Source: Terriglobia bacterium
GTDB lineage: Bacteria; Acidobacteriota; Terriglobia; Terriglobales; Acidobacteriaceae
DNA: 47,024 nucleotides
Reading direction: 5' to 3'
Assembly: GCA_021325035.1 (NCBI GenBank)
Contig: JAJPHW010000064.1
Location: 1 to 47,024, forward strand
A program made the translations under genes and the position numbers. Within the stretch, counting starts at the first letter, position 1. Each line of letters begins with the position of its first letter. The notes under the pieces are model-generated. The model was given only the letters and a program-made list of their open reading frames with translations. It was not told the DNA's origin and searched no databases. This document shows positions 25,281 to 33,706 of this stretch, piece after piece.

Positions 25281-26276
25281 ATGAATCGCAAACGGATTTT
25301 AGTCACGGGTGCAGGCGGCTTCATCGGCCACCACCTGGTCACCCGCCTTAAGAAGGAAGGCCACTGGGTTCGTGGCGTGGACATCAAAATGCCGGAGTAT
25401 GAAGCGTCGCACGGCGACGAATTCGAACTCCATGACCTGCGCAAGTGGGACGAATGTCTCCTGGCCACGCGCGGCGGCCTGGATGAAGTATTCACGCTGG
25501 CGGCGGACATGGGCGGCATCGGCTACATCACCGGCAATCACGCTGACATCGCTCGGAATAACATCCTCATCAACGCGCACATGCTCGAAGCGGCACGGCA
25601 AAATGCCGTCGGCAAGTTGCTTTATTCGTCTTCCGCCTGCGTCTATCCGCACGGCAAACAGACGGATGCAAATGTCACCCCACTGAAGGAAGAAGACGCC
25701 ATTCCTGCCGAACCCGAGCCGGGTTACGGATGGGAAAAGCTCTACACGGAAGAACTTTGCCGTTATTACCAGCACGATTACAAATTTGAAACTCACATCG
25801 TGCGCTTCCATAACGTTTATGGCCCGCTCGGCACCTACGACGGTGGAAAAGAAAAAGCTCCCGCCGCCATGTGCCGCAAGATTGCTTTGCAACCGGACGG
25901 TGGTGAGATCGAAGTCTGGGGCGATGGCGAGCAGACCCGTTCGTTCATGTACGTGGATGATTGCGTCGAAGGGATGATCCGCATGATGGCATCGAATTAC
26001 TACGACGCCCTCAATCTCGGCACCGACGAACTGGTCACCATCAATCAATTAGTCGACCTCGTCGCCGAAGTTGCAGGCAAGAAAATCGGCAAGCGCCACA
26101 ACCTCACCGGACCGCAAGGCGTTCGCGGACGCAACAGCGACAACAGCCGCCTGCGCAATACTCTGGGTTGGGAACCGAAAATCTTCCTGCGCGAAGGTTT
26201 GAAGAAAACCTACCCGTGGATCGAAGCCGAACTGCGCAAGCACGGACGCGTTGCTCCTCAACCGGCGCTGGTCTAA
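25281..26276 (+). CDS. GDP-mannose 3,5-epimerase-like SDR
   Basis: 331 aa with a strong SD (AAGGAGAGG). The extended-SDR NAD site is T-G-A-G-G-F-I-G and the catalytic Y-x-x-x-K is Y-G-W-E-K. Residues diagnostic of plant GDP-mannose 3,5-epimerase are kept: A-A-D-M-G-G-I-G, S-S-A-C-V-Y-P (catalytic Cys), G-G-K-E-K-A-P-A-A-M-C-R-K (catalytic Lys) and G-V-R-G-R-N-S-D-N. The enzyme converts GDP-D-mannose to GDP-L-galactose and GDP-L-gulose. It would feed L-galactose (or L-gulose) to a glycosyltransferase of this locus. Confidence 0.88.
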   Translation: MNRKRILVTGAGGFIGHHLVTRLKKEGHWVRGVDIKMPEYEASHGDEFELHDLRKWDECLLATRGGLDEVFTLAADMGGIGYITGNHADIARNNILINAHMLEAARQNAVGKLLYSSSACVYPHGKQTDANVTPLKEEDAIPAEPEPGYGWEKLYTEELCRYYQHDYKFETHIVRFHNVYGPLGTYDGGKEKAPAAMCRKIALQPDGGEIEVWGDGEQTRSFMYVDDCVEGMIRMMASNYYDALNLGTDELVTINQLVDLVAEVAGKKIGKRHNLTGPQGVRGRNSDNSRLRNTLGWEPKIFLREGLKKTYPWIEAELRKHGRVAPQPALV

Positions 26277-26286
26277 ATCACAATTC

Positions 26287-26356
26287 GGGAGCGCGGTTTG
26301 CGCTTCCCATAACACTGGCCGGCTGCCTGATTCCCTCTCCGATTTGGCAGCCGGTC
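26287..26356 (+). other. Two intra-block hairpins between the epimerase and SGNH 2 genes
   Basis: The 122-nt gap holds an imperfect hairpin at 26287-26308 (GGGAGCGC/GCGCTTCCC). A longer one pairs 26317-26327 with 26346-26356 (core CCGGCTGCC/GGCAGCCGG, one G-T pair, 18-nt loop). No T run follows. They may stabilise or process the mRNA, or allow partial termination. Confidence 0.45.
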
Positions 26357-26398
26357 GCAATATCTTCAAAGATCCCACTCCCAGGATAAAAAGCAATC

Positions 26399-27436
26399 AT
26401 GAGCACTAAAAAAGGTGGTTTCTGGCGCGGATTAGGCTGGTTCATCGGCGTTTGCCTCGCGCTCGAACTCGTTCTTCGCTTATTTGGCTACGGAAACTTT
26501 GTGGAATACAAGCCCGACGCTCGTTTGATGTGGGTACCGGAGCCTGGGCATGACCGGCGCACGCCTATCAATAAAGAACTCGTAACGATTAACGATCAAG
26601 GCTATCGCTATCCCACCGACATCGGCCCCAAGCAGCCCAATCAATTCCGCATTTTTACTTTTGGCGATTCGGTGACCATGGGCTGGGGCGTCAACGATAA
26701 ATCCACTTACAGCGCAGTGCTTGAGCAGCAACTCAATGCCTCAAGCTGCGGCGGAAAACAATTCCAGGTCATTGACGCTGGCGTGAATGCCTACCCGAAC
26801 TCCCTGGTGCGGGAGCGCTTAAAAACAGTTCTGGAGAGCAGCTATCAACCAGATCTTGTAGTTCTCGCCTACAGCTTCAATACTGGCATGGAGAACATGG
26901 TCCATCTGCAGGGCGCGGCAAAGGAGAAAATCCTCAAGGGCGTGAAGATGAAGTCTATGCTTCGCCACAGTGCCCTCTACGATTTCCTGATTGAAGGCGT
27001 GCTGCGCGATTTGGCTTATTACCGCTTCCGCGAATTGATGACCCACGGCACATGGGACACCCAGAAAGACAAACCCGATGATCCTGTCGATCAATTCACT
27101 GCCGGATTACAAGACACTTACGACGACGCCGTGGCGCACCACGTTCCCGTTGTATTGCTCGATCTCGGCTCAGATGATCAATCCTCCGACCTGCATCCCT
27201 ATCAGCAGGCCATGATTGATTTCGCCAAGAAGAACAATGTTCCTATCGTGAATATGATTGACGCCTGGAAATCGGTTGATCGCAAGCCGTTGTTTATGGA
27301 TCACGTTCATCCGACTGCAGTGGGCCATGCACAGATCGGAACGGCTTTAACTCAGGTAGTTCGCACCACGACGGCATATCAGTCGGCTTGCGCTCCAGCC
27401 GCGGCGGTCGCAGAAACGAGCGTACCCGCAAAATGA
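26399..27436 (+). CDS. SGNH/GDSL hydrolase-like protein 2, N-terminally anchored
   Basis: 345 aa. A single N-terminal hydrophobic helix (~9-27) is followed by an SGNH domain: F-G-D-S-V-T-M-G (block I Ser), D-A-G-V-N-A-Y (block II Gly), Y-S-F-N-T-G (block III Asn) and D-H-V-H-P-T (catalytic Asp/His). It shares domain plan and opening (E-L-V-L-R, then V-N-D-Q-G-Y-R) with SGNH 1 at 21638-22861. It is probably an extracytoplasmic O-acetyl transferase or esterase acting on the polysaccharide. It overlaps the following sulfotransferase start (ATGA). Confidence 0.85.
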   Translation: MSTKKGGFWRGLGWFIGVCLALELVLRLFGYGNFVEYKPDARLMWVPEPGHDRRTPINKELVTINDQGYRYPTDIGPKQPNQFRIFTFGDSVTMGWGVNDKSTYSAVLEQQLNASSCGGKQFQVIDAGVNAYPNSLVRERLKTVLESSYQPDLVVLAYSFNTGMENMVHLQGAAKEKILKGVKMKSMLRHSALYDFLIEGVLRDLAYYRFRELMTHGTWDTQKDKPDDPVDQFTAGLQDTYDDAVAHHVPVVLLDLGSDDQSSDLHPYQQAMIDFAKKNNVPIVNMIDAWKSVDRKPLFMDHVHPTAVGHAQIGTALTQVVRTTTAYQSACAPAAAVAETSVPAK

Positions 27437-28536
27437 GCGCATCGTCGCAGGTAAAGCTCACGCCGACACGCGCGAACGGCGCCGTTCCCGATTCTTTTGA
27501 AACCGGGAATGGACCGCTCTTCGTCGTCGGCATGTGGCGCTCCGGGACCTCTTTGTTTTACCGTCTGCTCAACCGCCATCCGCAGATCGCTTTGATGTAC
27601 GAAGGCGATTTGGGTCTGTTTCGCCCCTTGTTTTTCCCGGCGAGTCAGAAATCGCGATGGACCGAGCATTGGGATTTTTGGAGTGGCGCATTGCGCCGTC
27701 ATGGCATTGATCCCAAATCCATTCCCAGTGGCATTAAAGATTTCAAAACGGCCATCGAGACCGTCTATCGCTCTTACGCGGGCCCGGATGCAATTTGGGG
27801 CTGCAAGTCTCCCAACTACTACGACCGCATGGACATGCTGCACAGCATGTTTCCCGATGCGCGCTTTATCGTCATCTGGCGTGATCCGCGCGATGTTTGC
27901 CGCAGTGTGGCCCGCGCCGGCCAGGTGAAATACTCGTGGTTTGCGCGCCGCTGGATGTTTGAACGCGCCTTATTCGGCTGCCGCTTGCTCCGCAGCCAGT
28001 ACGACGAACTCGTTCGCCGCAAGGCGCATGTACATCAGGTCACGTATGAGGAATTGGTAAGCGACCCCGCCCATGTCATGCAAGGAGTTTCGGAGTTCTT
28101 AACTCTGCCGTTTGATCCTGCAACCGCGTCTTTATCCGGTGGCGATCACTCCGCGATCGAGAACGCAGCACATCACGAGAAAGTAAAGAGCAACGAAATC
28201 AGCAAGCTCGAAGATCGCGATGAAGCGCTCTCGCCGGCGGAACTTAGCAAAGTCGAGTCCTACATCAAGCTTTGGCAAGATGAATTCCATGGAGTTTGGC
28301 CGGTCGTGCGTAAACCTATCCAGGCTGCCGTGAAAAAACCATCCACCTGGCAACAGCTCTCAGACAGCATCAACTACCGCAGAATTCTGACCTGGGACCG
28401 TCTCCGCCTCGGCATTTATTGTTACGCCCCCATGTGGCTGCTCAAGCAGTACCGCACGGTGGCGAAAAAACCGATACCTCTTTCGCGTAACACAGCTCCC
28501 CAGACGGAACCGGAAACCGCATCCCGCGCTTCCTAA
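27433..28536 (+). CDS. PAPS-dependent sulfotransferase 2 (Sulfotransfer_3-like)
   Basis: 367 aa from the ATG in the ATGA overlap; longer upstream frames are ignored. The PAPS 5' loop is V-V-G-M-W-R-S-G-T-S-L (~31-41) and the 3' loop is V-I-W-R-D-P-R-D-V-C-R-S-V (~138-150). It differs clearly from sulfotransferase 1, so the two probably sulfate different positions or acceptors. A Lys/Arg-rich C-terminal ~60 residues (~300-367) could be membrane-associated. Coupling to the SGNH gene points to the polysaccharide as acceptor. Confidence 0.88.
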   Translation: MSASSQVKLTPTRANGAVPDSFETGNGPLFVVGMWRSGTSLFYRLLNRHPQIALMYEGDLGLFRPLFFPASQKSRWTEHWDFWSGALRRHGIDPKSIPSGIKDFKTAIETVYRSYAGPDAIWGCKSPNYYDRMDMLHSMFPDARFIVIWRDPRDVCRSVARAGQVKYSWFARRWMFERALFGCRLLRSQYDELVRRKAHVHQVTYEELVSDPAHVMQGVSEFLTLPFDPATASLSGGDHSAIENAAHHEKVKSNEISKLEDRDEALSPAELSKVESYIKLWQDEFHGVWPVVRKPIQAAVKKPSTWQQLSDSINYRRILTWDRLRLGIYCYAPMWLLKQYRTVAKKPIPLSRNTAPQTEPETASRAS

Positions 28537-28544
28537 CTTAAAAC

Positions 28545-30296
28545 ATGAACATTCTCGCACTCTCCTCATTCAAGCTGAACCCCGCCGCTGTGTTACTCGC
28601 CGACGGCAAGGTGAAGGCTGGCATCGAAGATCAGAAATTGTTGCGCTCGCGCACTCGCGGCATGCCGATCACCGCCATTGAGAATTGTTTGGAGAGCTCT
28701 CATTTGAGTTGGACGGATTTGGACTGCATCGCCGTGGCCAGCAAACCATTGCAAGGCTGGCGGCGGCGTTCGTGGACTCGCGCCAAGCAATCCGCATTTT
28801 CGTTGCTGGCCAATGCTTATTACGAAGCCGATGATAGCGGTGTCGCAGCTCAGCAACTCAATCACATTCGCCGCTTACGCAAACGAGTCAGCAGCGCCGA
28901 TAAAGTAATTACGCTCGATCATCATCTTTGCCATGCTTCTTCGGCGTTCTATTGCTCTCCTTACGAAAAAGCTCTGATTCTCACTCTGGATGAAGAAGGC
29001 GATGGCCGTTCTGGAACTTTATCTGTTGGCGATGGCAATAAGATTCGCGTGCTCGAAACTATCGCCTTCCCGAACTCCATCGGTTGGGTCTATACGCTGG
29101 TCACGGATTTGATCGGCTTCCGCCCGCACGAAGAAGAACACAAAACCCAGTGGTTGAGTCTTGAAGGCGAGCCTGAACACAAAGGTATTTTCTTGAAGTT
29201 GTTGCGCAGCTCAGACGGCGTCATGCCCAGCCTCGACTTCAGCTTCTTCACTCGTGGGCTGGCCGGCGGCCTGCCGTTTTCAGCGAAATTCTATAAACAG
29301 CTGGGCCTGCCCACCGCACCGGAAGAGATTACGCAAGACCAAAAGAAAGCGATCGCGGCCAGCTTGCAAGCCGCGGTCACGGAAATCATCGCAGACTTGG
29401 TCACTTCTTTCGCAAAGCGCGAAGGACTGAAGAATATCTGCCTCGGCGGCGGCATCTTTCAGAACGCGCTTCTCGTTGCCGATCTGGAAAAGCGCTTGAA
29501 CAATTTTTCTGTGTTTGTACCGCCCGCTCCCGGCAATACGGGCACTGCGTTAGGGGCGGCCTTATGGGTGTGGCATGAAAAAGGCAATCCGCGAGCGGAT
29601 ATCGCCAGCCATGTCTTTTGGGGCCCAAGCTTCCGCAGTCAGGACATCAAAGATGTTCTCGACAACTGCAAGGCCCGCTACGCCATCAGCGTTACCGATG
29701 AACGCAAGCTCGAAACCACGGTACATCTGCTCACCTCCGGCAAAATTGTGGGATGGTATCAGGGAGCAACTGAGTTCGGCCCGCGCGCGCTCGGTAATCG
29801 CAGCGTTCTTGCTTCCCCATGGGGAGGCTACGTAAAAGAGAACCTCAACGATTACATCAAGCACCGCGAGTGGTTCCGCCCCTTTGCGTTAGCGGTGCCG
29901 GAAGAAGATTGCGCAAAATATTTCCAAGCATCCACGCTTTGTGAACACATGAATTCTCTCGGGTGGGAGCACCCAGACAACAAAGTTCTTCCGGAAGGGC
30001 TCGCATTCGCAGGAGGGCGTGTTCGTCTGCAAATCGTAAAACAGGCGAGCAATCCTCTGTTCTGGCGTCTGCTCAAGCAATTCGGCGAACATGCACCAGC
30101 GCCGATTCTGGTAAATACCTCATTCAATCTCTTCGGAGAACCTCTTGTGGTGAATCCGCGCGATGCCGTGCGTAGTTATTTCTGTTCCGGCCTCGATGCC
30201 ATGGTCATTGGCAATTTCGTCCTGGCCAAAGCCGGATTATCGCAACTGCAAACCAAGCCGGGCACGATTTCATCCCGTTCTCCGGTCAATGCCTGA
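28545..30296 (+). CDS. NodU/CmcH-family O-carbamoyltransferase
   Basis: 583 aa, 8 bp after sulfotransferase 2. The N-terminal Kae1-like domain has D-H-H-L-C-H-A-S-S-A-F (metal/substrate His cluster) and L-D-E-E-G-D-G. Further on come C-L-G-G-G-I-F-Q-N and, in the C-terminal domain, Y-Q-G-A-T-E-F-G-P-R-A-L-G-N-R-S. These enzymes use carbamoyl phosphate and ATP to carbamoylate a hydroxyl of a sugar (NodU), antibiotic (CmcH) or polyketide (TobZ). Here a sugar of the repeat unit or the peptide product could be the acceptor; the locus does not decide between them. Confidence 0.92.
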   Translation: MNILALSSFKLNPAAVLLADGKVKAGIEDQKLLRSRTRGMPITAIENCLESSHLSWTDLDCIAVASKPLQGWRRRSWTRAKQSAFSLLANAYYEADDSGVAAQQLNHIRRLRKRVSSADKVITLDHHLCHASSAFYCSPYEKALILTLDEEGDGRSGTLSVGDGNKIRVLETIAFPNSIGWVYTLVTDLIGFRPHEEEHKTQWLSLEGEPEHKGIFLKLLRSSDGVMPSLDFSFFTRGLAGGLPFSAKFYKQLGLPTAPEEITQDQKKAIAASLQAAVTEIIADLVTSFAKREGLKNICLGGGIFQNALLVADLEKRLNNFSVFVPPAPGNTGTALGAALWVWHEKGNPRADIASHVFWGPSFRSQDIKDVLDNCKARYAISVTDERKLETTVHLLTSGKIVGWYQGATEFGPRALGNRSVLASPWGGYVKENLNDYIKHREWFRPFALAVPEEDCAKYFQASTLCEHMNSLGWEHPDNKVLPEGLAFAGGRVRLQIVKQASNPLFWRLLKQFGEHAPAPILVNTSFNLFGEPLVVNPRDAVRSYFCSGLDAMVIGNFVLAKAGLSQLQTKPGTISSRSPVNA

Positions 30297-30305
30297 CTCT
30301 AGATA

Positions 30306-31448
30306 ATGATTGCCACCGCCAAACCCTCTGCGCAGAAGCCGGCCCCCGTCTCGCGATGCCGCGTCCGTGAAGCGGCTTTTGCCGACTACGCGCAAATTGC
30401 CGTGCTGGAATCACGCTATGGCATGTTGCCCAAACCTTACGAAGCATGGACCCATCTTTGGGAAGGCAACCCTACGTATCGCACGCTCGCTAAGTGGAGC
30501 ATCGGTTGGGTGGTCGAAAATCCCGCGGGAGATATTGTCGGGCACATTGCGAATATCCCATCCCATGTTGAGTTCAAGGGACGCCACCTGCTCGCCGCCA
30601 GCGGCAGCGGTCTCGTGGTGGACGAACATTACCGCAGCTACGCCTTTCCGCTTTTCAGCCAGTTCTTCAACCAATCTGGCGCGGACATCATTCTGAATAC
30701 ATCCGTCAATGCCAATGGAATGAACCTGCACCAGCTTTTTCATTTTGCGCGCGTGCCTTCCGGCGCATGGAACCGCGCGGTTTTCTGGATTACTGATTAC
30801 ACGAATTTCGCCTCACGCATGTTGCAGCAAAAAGATTGGCCCGGATTGTTGAGTTACCCGGCTGCAGCAGCCTTGGCAGTGAAAGACGTTTTTCGTCCCA
30901 GTTTAGAGACGACGTTACCGGAAGGGCTGAAAATCAATATCTGCAATCAGTTTGACGAGAAATTCGACGACTTCTGGCGCACCCTGAGTAATCATTCTTC
31001 CACCCTGCTCAGTGTGCGGTCGCGTGAGACGTTGAATTGGCACTTTCAATTTCCTCTGTCGCAAGGAACAGCCTGGGTAGCCACAATCACCCAAGGTTCG
31101 ACCCTGCTCGCCTATGCCGTCTTTCTACGCCAGGACAACAACGAAGTCGGACTTCAACGCATGCGCCTCGTGGATTTCCAGTCCCTCGATGGCAACGCTG
31201 AACATCTGGTTCCCATGCTGGCAGTAGCGCTGCAAAAGTGCCGCGAGCAAAAAATTCACATGCTGGAAGCCATCGGCTTCGCCCCCGACAAGCAGCGTGT
31301 ACTGACCCGTATCGCGCCCCACCAGCGGGAGTTACCCTGCTGGCTCTACTTCTACAAAGTCAAAAATAAAGACAAGCAGTTGGCGGAAGAGCTAAAAGAT
31401 CCATCTGCCTGGGACCCCACCGCCTTCGACGGCGACGGCAGCCTCTAG
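30306..31448 (+). CDS. GNAT-like acyltransferase, acceptor unknown
   Basis: 380 aa, 9 bp after the carbamoyltransferase. The N-terminal half resembles a GNAT fold (V-R-E-A-A-F-A-D-Y-A-Q-I ... D-I-V-G-H-I-A-N-I-P ... G-S-G-L-V-V-D-E-H-Y-R-S), with the acyl-CoA motif in an atypical form. The second half (~200-345) may be a second GNAT-like lobe, as in Fem/double-GNAT proteins. It has no signal peptide and is probably cytosolic. N-acylation of an amino sugar or of the peptide amine is a reasonable guess; a FemAB-like aminoacyl transfer is the alternative. Confidence 0.65.
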   Translation: MIATAKPSAQKPAPVSRCRVREAAFADYAQIAVLESRYGMLPKPYEAWTHLWEGNPTYRTLAKWSIGWVVENPAGDIVGHIANIPSHVEFKGRHLLAASGSGLVVDEHYRSYAFPLFSQFFNQSGADIILNTSVNANGMNLHQLFHFARVPSGAWNRAVFWITDYTNFASRMLQQKDWPGLLSYPAAAALAVKDVFRPSLETTLPEGLKINICNQFDEKFDDFWRTLSNHSSTLLSVRSRETLNWHFQFPLSQGTAWVATITQGSTLLAYAVFLRQDNNEVGLQRMRLVDFQSLDGNAEHLVPMLAVALQKCREQKIHMLEAIGFAPDKQRVLTRIAPHQRELPCWLYFYKVKNKDKQLAEELKDPSAWDPTAFDGDGSL

Positions 31449-31467
31449 TTCGGGATAACAAAACTAC

Positions 31468-33435
31468 ATGTGCGGCATAGCAGGGATGATCGGATTGCGT
31501 GGAGCTAACTCCAGCCCCGACCTCCTCAAGAAAATGTCGGAAACGCTCACGCATCGCGGCCCGGATGCTTTCGGTCTCCATCTCGACCGTGAAGCTGGAT
31601 TGGCGCACTCCCGCCTGAGCATTCTCGATCTGGCCGGTGGCGCGCAGCCGATGTCAAATGCCGACGGTTCACTCTGGATCACCTACAACGGTGAAATTTT
31701 CAACTACCTCGAACTGCGTGAAGAACTCATCGCCAAAGGCCATCAATTCGCCACACGCTCCGACACAGAAGTCATTCTTCATCTCTATGCCCGCGAGGGC
31801 GAAGAGTGCGTCAGCAAACTCAATGGGCAATGGGCATTCGCCATCTGGGATGCTCGCAACCGCAAGCTTTTTGCTTCCCGCGATCGCATGGGTATCCAGC
31901 CGTTTTTCTATACGGTCGCGGATCAGACATTTCTCTTTGCTTCGGAAATCAAGGCTCTCTTTGCCCATCCAGCCGTCAGCCGTGAGCTCGACCTCAAAGC
32001 GCTCGATCAGATTTTCACCTTCTGGGTCACGCTTCCTCCGCGCACCAGCTTTCATGATGTGCAGCAGCTTCCTCCCGGCCACAATCTAACGGTTCAGGAT
32101 GGCAAAATTCGGATTCGCGAATACTGGAGCATGAATTTTTCGGAAATCGATCCCGTGGAATCAAACGACGCATGGGATGATGCAATCGTCCAGCGCAAAT
32201 CCGAAGAACTGCTCTCGCTTCTCTGTGATGCCACGCGTATTCGCCTGCGAGCTGATATTCCCGTCGGCGCTTATCTAAGCGGCGGACTCGACTCCAGCTT
32301 AGTTGCCGCTCTCACCCAGCGGGTCGCCAAAGATCGCCTGCGCACTTTTTCCGTTGCCTTTGAAGACTCCGCGCTCGATGAAAGCAGTCACCAAAGAATC
32401 GTCAGCGAACATCTCGGCACCGCGCATACCGAAATTCGTTGCTCGAACGATGACATCGGCGAAGTCTTTCCTGAAGTCGTTTGGCACGCAGAGCAACCTG
32501 TTTTACGTACAGCCCCCGCTCCGCTATTTCTCTTATCCAAGCTCGTACATGACAGCGGGTACAAAGTCGTACTCACCGGCGAGGGCGCCGACGAAGTCCT
32601 TGGTGGCTATGACATTTTCAAGGAAGCCAAGATTCGCCGTTTTTGGGCGCAGCAGCCAGAATCACGCCTGCGTCCATCGCTTCTGCGGCGGCTGTATCCG
32701 TACATGGAGAATATCCAGAAGCAGCCAGCAGCTTATCTCGCTAGTTTCTTCCGCGTCGCCGGGCAGGATATTGCCAGTCCCTTCTTTTCTCACCTGCCGC
32801 GCTGGCAGTTGACCGCCAAACTAAAGTCGTTGTACTCGCGCGAAGTCAAAAGCAATCTGGCAAATTACGATGCGTGCACGGAGTTGCAGGAAGCCCTCCC
32901 CGAAGCCTACTACCGCTGGCCCAGCTTCGCTCAGGCGCAATATTTAGAGGGGAAATACCTGCTCCCCGGCTACATCCTTTCTGCTCAAGCAGACCGGATG
33001 GCCATGTCCCATTCGGTCGAGGCCCGCTATCCGTTTCTCGACCACCGCGTGGTAGAATTCTGCCAGAAATTGCCACCCACGCTGAAAATGCGTGTCTTGG
33101 CGGAGAAATTTTTGCTAAAGCAAGCCGCAAAAAATCTGCTGCCAGATTCGATTCTTCAGCGACCGAAGCAGCCTTATCGCGCTCCGGATGGGGCCAGTTT
33201 TGCAACGCCCAACTCCCCTGGGTATGTTGCCGATGTGCTCGCGCAGGAAAGTATTGTGCGCGATGGAATTTTTGATCCCTCCCCAGTTCGCAATCTTGCG
33301 GAAAAGTTCCGCAGTGGAAACGCTACAACAATGAGCGTGAAGGACAATATGGCCATGGTGGGAGTGATTTCAACGCAACTGCTGATGCAGCAGTTCGTGA
33401 CCCCTCACCAGCCAACTACTTATGCCATCCATTGA
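31468..33435 (+). CDS. Asparagine synthase-like glutamine amidotransferase
   Basis: 655 aa. The N-terminal class II glutaminase domain begins directly at catalytic Cys2 (M-C-G-I-A-G), with R-G-P-D, S-R-L-S-I-L-D-L and Y-N-G-E-I-F-N-Y. The C-terminal ATP-pyrophosphatase domain has Y-L-S-G-G-L-D-S-S and G-E-G-A-D-E-V-L-G-G-Y. It would release ammonia from glutamine and form an amide via an acyl-adenylate. It overlaps the ACP gene by 14 nt, a strong hint that the acyl or aminoacyl substrate is on that carrier and that this is a pathway amidotransferase, not housekeeping AsnB (inference). Similar amidotransferases occur in exosortase-linked EPS loci. Confidence 0.9.
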   Translation: MCGIAGMIGLRGANSSPDLLKKMSETLTHRGPDAFGLHLDREAGLAHSRLSILDLAGGAQPMSNADGSLWITYNGEIFNYLELREELIAKGHQFATRSDTEVILHLYAREGEECVSKLNGQWAFAIWDARNRKLFASRDRMGIQPFFYTVADQTFLFASEIKALFAHPAVSRELDLKALDQIFTFWVTLPPRTSFHDVQQLPPGHNLTVQDGKIRIREYWSMNFSEIDPVESNDAWDDAIVQRKSEELLSLLCDATRIRLRADIPVGAYLSGGLDSSLVAALTQRVAKDRLRTFSVAFEDSALDESSHQRIVSEHLGTAHTEIRCSNDDIGEVFPEVVWHAEQPVLRTAPAPLFLLSKLVHDSGYKVVLTGEGADEVLGGYDIFKEAKIRRFWAQQPESRLRPSLLRRLYPYMENIQKQPAAYLASFFRVAGQDIASPFFSHLPRWQLTAKLKSLYSREVKSNLANYDACTELQEALPEAYYRWPSFAQAQYLEGKYLLPGYILSAQADRMAMSHSVEARYPFLDHRVVEFCQKLPPTLKMRVLAEKFLLKQAAKNLLPDSILQRPKQPYRAPDGASFATPNSPGYVADVLAQESIVRDGIFDPSPVRNLAEKFRSGNATTMSVKDNMAMVGVISTQLLMQQFVTPHQPTTYAIH

Positions 33436-33697
33436 GCAGGAGATACGCAGCTTCATCGTCGGCCACTTCCTGCTAGGCGATGAATCGAGTTTAAAAAACG
33501 ACGATTCCTTTCTCGAAAAAGGGACCTTCGATTCCACAGGGATTCTGGAACTGGTCTCGTTCCTCGAGCAGAAATACAGCATCGAACTGGAGCCCGATGA
33601 GCTGATTCCTGAAAACCTCGATTCGGTGAACTGCCTCGTCCAGTTTTTGCAGCGTAAAGTTCCATCCTTAAACGCGGTAGCCCAAGTACAAACTTAG
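33422..33697 (+). CDS. Acyl carrier protein
   Basis: 91 aa, overlapping the amidotransferase stop by 14 nt. It is a four-helix carrier with phosphopantetheine site F-D-S-T-G-I-L-E-L-V (Ser38) and the second-half motif E-L-E-P-D-E-L-I-P-E-N-L-D-S-V. The acidic composition is typical. It is flanked by an amidotransferase, a NadE-like ATP pyrophosphatase and an AMP ligase, which likely load and modify its cargo. It is separate from the three carrier domains inside the NRPS proteins. No phosphopantetheinyl transferase gene is in the window. Confidence 0.9.
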   Translation: MPSIEQEIRSFIVGHFLLGDESSLKNDDSFLEKGTFDSTGILELVSFLEQKYSIELEPDELIPENLDSVNCLVQFLQRKVPSLNAVAQVQT

Positions 33698-33706
33698 TTC
33701 AGCCTC

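Noticed and set aside
25299-26048. 249-codon frame antisense to the epimerase
   Set aside because: Shadow of a highly conserved SDR gene.
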